Assembly: GCA_027382625.1 (NCBI GenBank)
Contig: JAJKFJ010022562.1
Location: 1-51,184, forward strand
DNA from: Tetmemena sp. SeJ-2015
Taxonomy: Eukaryota > Ciliophora > Spirotrichea > Sporadotrichida > Oxytrichidae
Length of the DNA: 51,184 nt
Reading direction: 5' to 3'
The position numbers were made by a program, and so were the translations under genes. Within the stretch, counting starts at the first letter, position 1. Every line of letters starts with the position of its first letter. Shown one piece after another: positions 10,601 through 18,699 of this stretch. Under the pieces are notes generated by a model that was not told where the DNA came from, did no database searches, and worked only from the letters and a program-made list of their open reading frames with translations.

Positions 10601-13327
10601 TACAGAGCAGCAAGTTCACTCAGCGAAAGCTAGAGGCTTGGGCCAAGGAGAGCAAGGAAAGAATCACCCAAATGAAAACTGAAGTCTCAACCATCAAAGC
10701 TGAGAGAGATAAAGTATCCTATTATATATAGGGAGTTTGAATTTTAAGATTCAGCAGTTGAAGCTCTGAAAGCACTGAAGGACATTCCAAACTCAAAAGT
10801 CTCAGCTGAATAGGTTGAGAGAGTGCTCTCATCCGCTCCACTTGCAATCACCCAGCTGCAGTAAGCTCACCAGTCCAAGACTGAGAAGCAGACTCAAAAG
10901 TTCAAGGACATGAAGGAGAAGCATGACGAGTTGCTCATCAAGCACTGCAGACTCATCAACCGCTACAAGTCCTTAGAGAGTGATCAGCTCAGCACTTGGT
11001 AGACGAGACAGGCTGTCTATGTCGAGCAGATCAAGGCTCAGCGAGAGCAAATCACCAGACTGCAGGACAGGAGGGCTGAGGAAGAGCGATACACAGAGTT
11101 GCAGTAAGCAGTTGTGGATTCGATCATGCTTGAGCAGGAGTTGCTGGCCAAGTACCAGACTGAGAGTGAGGTGGAGTACAAGAGACAGATCTAAGTGCTG
11201 GACTAGCAAATACTGCACATAGAGGCACAGAAACACAGCCTGATAGGCATCATTAGGGAATATGAGCGCCGCTATACTAATCTGACTGAGGAGCGAAGAC
11301 AGCAAGTTCAACTACTCACAGACATGAACTCGCAGCTCAAGTATTATAAATTCATCATCATGTTTCCATTACTTTATTACTTGGAGGGAATTGAAAACGG
11401 CTCTTTGAAGACATACTAGTCTAGTATGATAAGATGGTGAGGTTCATCCAGGATAGCGCTAAAGAACAACTTGCTCAACTCGTGGACAGAATAATCCAAG
11501 ATAGACGATCAAACTACTCAGAGGTCCAGGAGTTCAAGCAGTCAATCCACAATGAGCTCTAACCCATATTGAAAAATGCTACCTCCTTCTTATGTTATTG
11601 AATATTGACTTACTAGCAGAACGAGATAGAGTTCCTCAGATAGCAGGACGCTTTGAAGCAGTCACAACTCGCTGAGAACTTAAGCTATGAGACCTATCTC
11701 AAAGGGCAGCTTGTAGTCCAGAGACAAGAGTATTTCCAGATGAGGGAGTTATTCGAGCGCTATCAACTGAGGATCATCAACCATCAATCTTCAAGTAGCA
11801 GTGTTGAGCTAGCTAGATGTAATTTCGACTATGACTTAGAAGCTGAAGCCTCAGCAAGGTTTCAACTCGGAGCTAGATAAACTCCTCACTGAGCTTGAGA
11901 CTCTGAAGCCTTCAACTCGATGCCTGGGAAGTGAACAAGATAGTGAGGAGAGTAAAGCAGGTCATGATGCTAGAGAGACTTGACACCGAACTAGTTAGGA
12001 GGTATGCGCTTTACCAGTACAACCAGTATCGACTTTGGAATGAGGAGGAGATTGCTCTAGTCAGAGCTCAGAGAGATAAGATGCTCCTCAACTTAGGTAA
12101 ACCAGAAACTTCAAAGAAGAATAGCAACAACCTCATTTCATCTCCATCCACCAGGGAGACTGATAGCGCCAAGACTATAGTGTTGAAAGAAATCAAGGAG
12201 TTAGAGAAGTAGAGGTGCAACAAGTTGGAGATACAGAATGAGATTTTGATGAAGACACTGTCAAGTGACAGCACAGAGAAATACAAGGAGCTTGTGGAAA
12301 CTCTCAAAGCTTATGTGAAGGCCAAGCACTTTGAAAGCTCTAAGCTGCTTGCTGCAACTACTGGAATCTAGATGCTCAACTAGACTTTGCCCACAGTCAG
12401 CTTGAGAACTACTTAGATACTTAATTCTACTCTGGATTCTCAACAACAGCAGTAGCAGTAACAGTAGAATCAAAATCAGCAAGTTCCACTTGGGCCTCTG
12501 ATTTACCTGCAGCCCAATAGAGACTCATCAAGATCACCAACTCCAACAAGACTCAAGCCTCACCACAGACCTCAGTCATCACTCAGCAGACTTGGGAATG
12601 CACAGTCTATGATCAACTTGTAATGCAAAAATGTTATGACAACTTTCTATTCAAACTCATACTTCTCTAAGTATTTTAAGTTTACCCTACTAATCCCAAC
12701 GGCCATCAGCACAACTTAAGCTTGAGCACCTCCTCTCTGAATATGAACAAGAACGAGTCCATGCCTCTGCTCCAGACTGATTTAGCAAATTTTAATCTAA
12801 TTGAATTGATTTGAGAGGCAACTCCAAGAACAGAGGACTCAGCAGCGCCAGAAGTCTGATTGGTCAAACTAACCTCAAGTCTACTTCTTCCCTGCTCCTA
12901 AATTCAACCACCAAGGCCTCGAAGCTACTTAACGGCCAATCCAGAGAGGGAGCTGGTAGAGTGAACATAAGTAGGATATGCTGACTTTAATTGTTTGAGT
13001 GAAGCAGAGAGCAAGTGGCTATGACACCCTCAAGAAGTAGGGCGTGGTACATCAGAATCAGTCAGCCTGAGTATGACACGCAAGAATGGAGGAGTAGTTG
13101 GTGCATTTAGTAAAAATGTTTATTATAAGACTATTAGCCTTCATCATAAAAGTTAAATGTATAGTTGTTGATTGATATGTGGAGGGAAGGAGATCTGTAC
13201 TCCTGGCAAAGCCAAGCGACAGGGAGGCTTAGGGGCAGTGAATACTCTAGCCCACAAGAAATCTGAGTATCTCACTCACTCCATATCCCTCAGAAATGAA
13301 AAGAGCACCTCTCAGTTGAAAGAGTGA
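7691..13327 (+). CDS. Large coiled-coil protein, many IESs, not scrambled
   Basis: ATG at 7691 (MSKKLEQQQQSSAKHN), stop TGA at 13325-13327. The N-terminal part is Q/N/S-rich. From about 9000 to 12300 it is a long heptad-rich coiled coil (for example LKIEELKDLHQSEITKLK, QENQLLREQLELVHQQL). The C-terminal part is Ser/Asn-rich and basic. It resembles structural or centrosomal/ciliary coiled-coil proteins only in general character; no specific family is recognised. Segments are colinear. An intron (7811-7901) and at least ten IESs with pointers are supported by frame restoration. Two places stay unresolved: the join between about 8230 and 8300, where an AG acceptor lies at 8290-8292, and a frame break near 9353. 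Confidence 0.8.
7811..7901 (+). other. Intron 1 of the coiled-coil gene
   Basis: GTAAGC donor after …LLSPIQNY and TTTATAG acceptor before ATGAACAGG; 91 nt, phase 0, and it contains in-frame TGA codons if unspliced. Confidence 0.65.
8706..8733. other. IES, pointer GGACAC
   Basis: 28 bp; pointer at 8700-8705 and 8728-8733. Excision corrects a frame shift and joins PEILEDT to QNFMTLGNL. Confidence 0.85.
9561..9599. other. IES, pointer TCATCC
   Basis: 39 bp; pointer at 9555-9560 and 9594-9599. Joins LSHWKDSS to KEIDRLRTQQ. Confidence 0.82.
9852..9876. other. IES, pointer TGAGAAG
   Basis: 25 bp; pointer at 9845-9851 and 9870-9876. Removes an in-frame TGA and joins INQSISEK to FYNEKVKLL. Confidence 0.82.
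10444..10483. other. IES, pointer GATTATTG
   Basis: 40 bp; pointer at 10436-10443 and 10476-10483. Joins FHSTETQII to ETSKDQAYSLLE. Confidence 0.85.
11345..11427. other. IES, pointer AGTAT
   Basis: 83 bp; pointer at 11340-11344 and 11423-11427. Joins TDMNSQLKY to DKMVRFIQDS. Confidence 0.8.
11573..11608. other. IES, pointer ATATTGA
   Basis: 36 bp; pointer at 11566-11572 and 11602-11608. Joins HNELQPIL to TYQQNEIEFL. Confidence 0.82.
12784..12812. other. IES, pointer TGATTT
   Basis: 29 bp; pointer at 12778-12783 and 12807-12812. Joins SMPLLQTD to LRGNSKNRGL. Confidence 0.82.
13028..13079. other. IES, pointer TATGACAC
   Basis: 52 bp; pointer at 13020-13027 and 13072-13079. Together with a 4-bp AGAG pointer just upstream (about 12957) it joins REGAGREQVAM to TRKNGG. 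Confidence 0.8.
13093..13195. other. IES, pointer TGGAGG
   Basis: 103 bp; pointer at 13087-13092 and 13190-13195. Joins MTRKNGG to KEICTPGKAKRQGG. Confidence 0.82.
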
Positions 13328-13629
13328 ATGAGAGAAAGAAAGCAAAACTTAAATTTAAAAGTAATGACGATGTGCAATAAGTTAATTTGAAAATGAAGAT
13401 CACCTTAAATTCTTATCAGCTCTTATATTCATGTGCTCTATCAAATTTTAAAAATAAGAATGCTAAAATCAAAGCACTCTCAATGTATTCTTAAAGACTT
13501 TATAAATCACAGTTTCTCTTTCCAAAGAGAACCTCCTCCTTCTTTAAATCCATCCATCTTATCAGTTTCAAACATCTCTTCTTATAATAATCAAGCTCCT
13601 CTCTTCATTGAAGCCTTGAAGTTTCATTG
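13328..13629. other. Convergent 3' flank
   Basis: About 300 bp between two stop codons on opposite strands. An open frame at 13433-13636 has the composition of translated AT-rich DNA and is not called. Confidence 0.5.
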
Positions 13630-16600
13630 TCACTGATATCTCTACTGCTATTGCTGTTGCTACTGCTGCATTTGCTGTATCAGATATCTCTAGTGCAGCA
13701 TTTAGTCAATCGCCTGAGGTAAGTTCTTCCCATTCCCATTCACCTGCTGTTACTACTGCTACTACAACTGTTATTGAGTCAACCCCTGCCCATTCATTTG
13801 AGTCTAGTCTGCTTAATATTATTGATGCTACTGCTGGTTCAAAGCTTGATTGTTGCCTTGGGAGGATCTGAGCTGGTTATTCTCCTTCTCCTGGCTCTTC
13901 TTGGAGACTGAGTTCTGATTGGGAGCTGCTTGTCCTGACAAGTTGTGGTTGATTTGTCTCTGCAGAGGCATGTTGCTGCCTGCACTTTGACTCTATTACT
14001 GCTGTTACTATTGCAGCTGAGACTTGGTCATCATGCTTCCCTTGAGTGCTTGGAAGCTGACTGCGATGAGCTTGTGCAGGTTCTGCATGTCGTTGCCCAG
14101 CTGGGAGATGTCCTCCTGAGTGCGTAGGGTGCGAGCGTTGCCGATCAACTTGTCAGTCATTTGCAGCAGGTCGTTCTCAAACAGGTTGGTCAGAGCCACC
14201 TTCTGAGCGAGACGCGCTCCAACTCATCATCCTTGGAAGTCAGCAGGTTCTTCAAGGCATCGTTCTTCTCCTCAGCTATCTTCAACTTCTTTTCCATGTA
14301 CTGGACCTGCTGGGCACTAGCTTGGCTTGCAGCGCCATTCAAACTCTGAGCTTCAAGCTGCTGCTGCTGTTGTTGCAATAATTAGATAAGTGGTATGTGG
14401 GTTCACCTTATAAAATGCATCTAGGACTGCATGGCCTGCTGGAGGAGTCTGACTCTCTCTTCGACTTCTCGCTGCACAATCTGCTCCACTCGCTCCTTCA
14501 ACTGGTCAGGCCTGACTGCCTCATTAGCCTCCTCCCTTAGTTGAGCCATCTCCAGCTCCTTGCGCTCGATCACCTGCTGCAACTCGTCCACCTTCTCATC
14601 TGCAGTCATGAGCTGGAGGGGCACGTCCACCTCCTGCTCCTCTCTCCTTCCTTGCCTCCTTCAAGGTGGAACTGCTCATAGGGTAAATACTTTCTAGCCT
14701 GCTCCCCATCTAGGGTCTGTTGGTCACCCTGGGTGTTGAGAGGGTGGTGGTGCAGCTGAAGAGGCCTGTCAGCTCCCTCCTCGTCGAAGGGGATCTCAAG
14801 TCCTCTTTGCTGCATAAATATAAAATAATTATATATAAATATATTTATTATTTAATTATTGCATGATCTATTCTAGTTGAGCAATCCTGTCCTGTCGCTT
14901 CTCAAGAGCAAGCTCGGTGTCTCTGTGGATACGTTCGTAGGCATCCAGCTCCTCCTGCAGCTGGATGATGGTCTCGTCCCTCTCGTTGAGTCTGGCAGTG
15001 AGGGCTATCATGATGTCCCTCTGCTTGAGCAGCAGCTGCTTGTACCGGTCCACCTGCGCCTTGTCCTCCTCAATCTGCTGTCTCTCTCGCTCCAGCTCAG
15101 TCAACAACAAAATATAAAAATAAATTAATTATTAATTTTATATTTTATAATTGTATTTAATTTGTTTGAGTGAGCTTGGATTCGTACTCCTGGCGGATGA
15201 TTCTCTGCTTCTCCTCGAGAGCTGACTTGAACTGAGGAGTGTCCTCTATCTTCTTTCCTCCCACCAGCAACTGAGAATTCAGCATCCAAAAAATATACTA
15301 GGAAATAATAAATGTGCACTTTAATTATTATAATGAATCCTAATCTTCTCCTCCAACTTCTTTTTCTCTTCCTTCTCCATCATGAACTCTCGAGACCTGG
15401 ACTCTAGTGCCACGATGGCTGCCTGCTTATCCTCCTCAGCTCTTCGCTTCTGTTGCTCTAACTTGAACCTTAGAAGGATATTAACTCTCCTCCCTCAACT
15501 TCTTGAGCTCGTTCTCGTACTTTCTGAGTAGGCGCCTCTAGAAATAAATTGGATATCCAAAGCAGAGAGCGACTGATTAATTTTCTTGCACTCCTCAAGT
15601 CAAAGTAGAAGTAGCAAATGTTGTATAGAGTAGCTCCAGTGACTCTCACTCGCTCGCTTCCAGCTAAGTCCACTAAGTTGAGCTTGCCAACTTTAATCTA
15701 CTTGGAGACGTCTGGTCCCTCCTGTTCCATGGACATCTGCTCAACTATCATTATGAAAACTAGACATACTTACTATATAATAAGTGTTGTGGCAGCAGTA
15801 GCTCTGACCATAGCTCCTCTCTGCATAAGTGAATAGATCTCATGAGGAGTCCTGACTGCCCACTCACTCAACCCCTCCACGAAAACTCCACGCTTCTTAT
15901 CCTCTCTGATGAGAGTGAAGTTCTCTCTGTCTTTAGCAGATCGCTGATGTTCTCATTATAGATCTGGAGGTAGCTGCTCTCACCATGAAAGTAGAGTGTG
16001 AGTTTGCTCCATTCTAGATATATCTGAAGATCTCCTCCATCGCTCTGGGGATGATACCTCTCTAGGGATCGTTCTAGTGGTACTTGAAGCCTTCCATGGT
16101 GTAGGTCTTTCCAGTGCCTGTTTAGCCATAGGCGAGGATGGTTGCGTTATAGCCCTCAAGCACTGAGAGCACGCAGGACGGGCGTGTTTTCATAGACATG
16201 CGACTGAGTGGAGTCAGGTCCGTATACGTAGTCAAAAGAGAACTAGTGAGTGGTTGTGATGTGAGGGTTCTCTCTCACGTCTCTCTGTCTCCCATACTCT
16301 GAGACCTCTGCACCTAAGGTACTCCTGAATAGAGCAGGCCTTGCTGTCTGAGGTGATTTAGGTGATGGGCATGAAATCCAAGTTGTCACTTATCTCCCTG
16401 GGTAGAGGAGGCCTTACTCTGATAACTACTTTGAAATTCTAGTTTGAGTTAGGGTTATTGTTGTTATTGTAAATGCTTGATCCACCTGGGGACTGGTTAT
16501 AGTTCTAGTAATGGGATGAAGATTGAGATATGCTGCTCTGAGTGAGGGGGTTATGCTGCTTTTAACTCTGCAAAGCGTAGGTGAAATTACTGCCCATGGG

Positions 16601-17636
16601 GGTTTGCTAGTTATGAGGCTGTGGGGAAAGAAATGAACCTCACAAAAAATTAGTATACACTTTGATATTAGATTGTGGATTCCTCTATAGTATTTTTCTT
16701 CAAATCATCTATCTAAGGATAGCAGCAGTGGCATCAGTCTATAGAAGGTTAGAGGTAACGAGTGACTTACTGGGTACTGGTTAGTTTGCTATTGGGCTTG
16801 TCGATTATTCATAGTGGTTTGCGTTAACTCTTCTACTCTATCTCTGAGGCAAAATTCTTCTTGACTCTTTTATAATTTTGTAATTATTTCTAACTAATTT
16901 AATTAACCTACCCACCCGAGCTTATAATAGGAAAGGGTTATGCAAAAATTTTAAGAATAAGTACTACTAATACTTCTTATACTCTGTATGTAATTGAATT
17001 AACTTTTTTGCTCTAACTTGAGAACGCTCTCTTTGTCAACCACATTCTAGGACCTCATGGCAAGTTCCTCCCTCAACCAGCATATACTTAGAATATATCA
17101 TGAACTGAGTAGTGCTCTCTAATCCACGTCTTCATTGATCCTCGCCTCATTCTTAATCTTCTTTGCTCTGGTGGCAAACTTAAGAGTGCTCAAACTTTCA
17201 CTGAAGGAGTCAAAGGCGGGAGACACCATAGCCATCATAGTGGTTTTGCAATTGCCACCTAGTGAATCTTCAAGCAACCTAGTTAGCTTAGAATCACGAT
17301 AGGGGATGTGGTTCCTCTGTTTCTGATCAGTCAAGGCTGCAATTACGTTTCCCAAAGCAGAGAGAAAAAGAAAATATTTCATTCCTCAAGTCTCTTGCCA
17401 GTCGCTCCAGTGATATCTGAAATGGGAGGTGATTATGAAAACAGCATGGGACCTGGAAGAGACGTCATTCATCTTTGTGGCAGCATAAAAGGTTTGTCAT
17501 TTAACTGTTTAGATGAGCAAATTTGAAAGAAATGAACCTTGAATTGAGCCTTCTCTTGAGCCTTCTAAATGTAAATTCAAACTCAAATAGCATTTCAAAT
17601 TAATCTGCTGAGAACTGTGTCTAAGACAAAGTATAC
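13630..17636 (-). CDS. Kinesin motor protein encoded by a scrambled germline gene
   Basis: Microtubule motor ATPase. Start ATG at 16812 (MNNRQAQQQTNQYP), stop TGA at 13630. After a Q/N-rich N-terminus the motor domain reads [15 protein letters not shown]-loop [15 protein letters not shown] (its Q is TAA), switch I NDVSSRSH, switch [38 protein letters not shown] and [21 protein letters not shown] conserved coiled-coil region follows ([19 protein letters not shown]), then a Gln-rich C-terminus. The genomic order is not colinear: N-terminal motor pieces lie at 15557-16640, while switch I and the last third of the motor lie at 17008-17485. Ten pointer pairs link an odd block and an even block, listed separately. 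From MDS11 on, the gene is colinear with ordinary IESs (pointers GGAT, ACT, ATGCA, TGCA). Five or six one-base frame breaks remain (near 16320, 16190, 15995, 15925, 14660 and 14215). Confidence 0.92.
15330..15466 (-). other. Kinesin MDS11 (odd): return to colinear order
   Basis: Begins with TCAAGTTAGAGCAA (15453-15466) and encodes [20 protein letters not shown] and on. Its 3' end is a GGAT pointer to a normal downstream IES (about 15271-15336). Confidence 0.9.
15488..15531 (-). other. Kinesin MDS9 (odd): 44-bp neck segment
   Basis: From CTACTCAG (15524-15531) to GTTGAGGGAGGA (15488-15499); encodes [15 protein letters not shown]. Confidence 0.95.
15557..15601 (-). other. Kinesin MDS7 (odd): 45-bp segment
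   Basis: From GACTTGAGGA (15592-15601) to CTCTCTGCTTTGG (15557-15569); encodes [16 protein letters not shown]. Confidence 0.95.
15633..15760 (-). other. Kinesin MDS5 (odd): switch II segment
   Basis: From GTTTTCATAAT (15750-15760) to TCACTGGAGC (15633-15642); encodes …EQMSMEQEG… to [15 protein letters not shown]. Confidence 0.95.
15787..16640 (-). other. Kinesin MDS3 (odd): intron end, N-terminus, P-loop half of motor
   Basis: Opens with the 15-bp pointer, then CCCACAG acceptor and exon 2, and ends at pointer TGCTGCCACAA (15787-15797) just before switch I. Confidence 0.92.
16619..16770 (-). other. Kinesin intron 1, split by scrambling
   Basis: Donor GTAAGT at 16765-16770 and acceptor CACAG at 16619-16623, phase 0 (…QYP then PHNQQ). 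In the germline the intron is broken at 16641-16651, and MDS2 from the even block must be inserted there before a complete intron exists. Confidence 0.68.
16652..16812 (-). other. Kinesin MDS1 (odd block): start codon, exon 1, 5' part of intron 1
   Basis: Holds exon 1 (16771-16812, 14 codons) and a GTAAGT donor, and ends inside the intron at pointer GTATACT (16652-16658), shared with MDS2. The 5' limit, where a telomere would be added, is not visible. Confidence 0.7.
17008..17077 (-). other. Kinesin MDS10 (even): last scrambled piece
   Basis: From GTTGAGGGAGGA (17066-17077) to the 14-bp TCAAGTTAGAGCAA (17008-17021); encodes [20 protein letters not shown]. Confidence 0.95.
17105..17364 (-). 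other. Kinesin MDS8 (even): C-terminal third of motor
   Basis: From CTCTCTGCTTTGG (17352-17364) to CTACTCAG (17105-17112); encodes [20 protein letters not shown] through [18 protein letters not shown]. Confidence 0.95.
17383..17413 (-). other. Kinesin MDS6 (even): 31-bp segment
   Basis: From TCACTGGAGC (17404-17413) to GACTTGAGGA (17383-17392). It supplies only [10 protein letters not shown]; without the pointers 11 bp remain. Confidence 0.95.
17432..17485 (-). other. Kinesin MDS4 (even): 54-bp segment with switch I
   Basis: Runs from pointer TGCTGCCACAA (17475-17485) to GTTTTCATAAT (17432-17442) and encodes [12 protein letters not shown], the nucleotide-sensing switch I motif. Confidence 0.95.
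17525..17636 (-). other. Kinesin MDS2 (even block): wholly intronic segment
   Basis: Begins at GTATACT (17630-17636) and ends at the 15-bp pointer AGGTTCATTTCTTTC (17525-17539), which recurs at 16626-16640. Both joins fall inside intron 1, so this 112-bp MDS carries no codon of the kinesin. Confidence 0.72.
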
Positions 17637-17639
17637 TAG

Positions 17640-18153
17640 TGATGGCTCTGCGGAGTCTGCTGAATCATCTAGTGGTAGCTTGGTTAGGCTCCCGCCCCAT
17701 TTCCAAGATTCATTATACCCAGCTGCAGTTGCGCCAACTACTATTGCTATTATTACTGTTATTATTGCTGTTGGGAGTTGCTCTAAGAGTTCTACTATTG
17801 TTGCTACTGTTGTTAGTTCTTGAGCATTTGAATTTGCTACTGCAGGTAGGGGTATCAACAAGATAGAATGTGTTGTTATAGGAATATGGTAATGGGTTAT
17901 TGGAGTTGCTTGAAGGAGTAGCAGAAAATTAATTGCCATTGAGATGGGGCTGAATTTGCGGACTGGGTGATTGCATCTGACTGTTCAGCTGCTCAAAAAT
18001 AATTTAGACTACATATTGTGGTAGTCTCTTTTTTTTAGAATGCTAGTACTACTGTTGGGGATTCAAGCCGAAGTTGGGCGCCTGACTTTGAAAAGCCTGA
18101 TGTTGCTATTGCTGCTACTACTGTGAGCTGCTCTGCTACTATTGAGAAATCAT
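17640..18153 (-). CDS. Q-rich coding segment next to the kinesin even block
   Basis: Minus-strand frame dominated by Gln encoded by CAG, CAA, TAG and TAA, with runs of ten or more. It has an internal shift near 17850 between two Q-rich frames, so an IES is likely there. It abuts kinesin MDS2 at 17636 with almost no spacer. A TGA precedes the ATG at 18153, but it more likely belongs to the gene upstream (18.2-21.0 kb) as its low-complexity C-terminal part. No stop codon was located with confidence. Confidence 0.5.
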
Positions 18154-18229
18154 CTACCCTCAAAATTAAACTCCCCAAGGCAATCTAGTGTAGGCAAATG
18201 AAACATCAACTTAAAATCCTTATTAACTT

Positions 18230-18690
18230 GTAAGTAGTATAAGAAAAAGAAGATATCCTTCACAAGCAGCTTCAGTTTTGATCTTGGTCAGCTAGTTCTC
18301 CTCTTCCTCGTCTTCTTATTGGGTAGATACTACTGTTCTTGATCGTTCTGCTGATCGAAGTCCTCGGTCTATATAGCAATCTCAGTTTGAGCTTACTATT
18401 CTTGAGAAAAAGTTATAATGATGATGATTTTTGAGAATTGCGGGCAATTTGATTCTCTTGGAGGTTAATTAGGTCACTCTGGGCCTGTGCCAGGTTCTCT
18501 TGAATATTCTGTCTTCTCTGAACGGCCTCGATGGCTGTGTCTAGCAAGTAACCACAACAACAATAATGAAGAACTTTCTATTTTGACTTATTTATCTGAT
18601 CGCAGCAAGTCCAACCACCACGTTGTGGAGTGGGTGAGCTGCATCTTGTTAATTGCCTTGCACTGCAACCAATATCCCATATAAGAGAAT
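18230..18690 (-). CDS. Coding segments, probably the continuation of the 21-kb gene
   Basis: Several coherent minus-strand pieces in different frames: …WLQCKAINKMQLTHSTTWW…, TAIEAVQRRQNIQENLAQAQ, QAQTEIAIQTEDFDQQNDQE and EDEEEENQLTKIKTEAACEG. They read as helical, acidic coding DNA interrupted by short IESs that I did not resolve. The family is not recognised. Confidence 0.5.
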
Positions 18691-18699
18691 TATAATTTA

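Noticed and set aside
10973..12482. Minus-strand Leu/Ser-rich frames opposite the coiled-coil gene
   Set aside because: Antisense of a Glu/Gln/Lys-rich coiled coil; the plus strand is consistent across many IES joins.
13945..15128. Plus-strand Leu-rich open frames opposite the kinesin tail
   Set aside because: They are antisense shadows of Gln/Lys-rich coding DNA; the minus strand gives a conserved kinesin coiled coil.
16100..16330. Euplotes-type programmed frameshifting as the cause of frame breaks
   Set aside because: Euplotes stops at TAA/TAG and shifts there; here TAA/TAG encode Gln, TGA stops, and the breaks have no common slippery site.
17119..17382. A second, truncated kinesin gene or pseudogene upstream of the first
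   Set aside because: The pieces at 17.0-17.5 kb are exactly the parts missing from 15.4-16.8 kb and share pointer words with them in strict alternation, so one scrambled gene explains both.
17525..18153. Q-rich segment as the N-terminus of the kinesin
   Set aside because: The frame can be read across the 15-bp pointer, but exon 1 at 16771-16812 with an in-frame GTAAGT intron gives a simpler start, and the pointer then lies in the intron.
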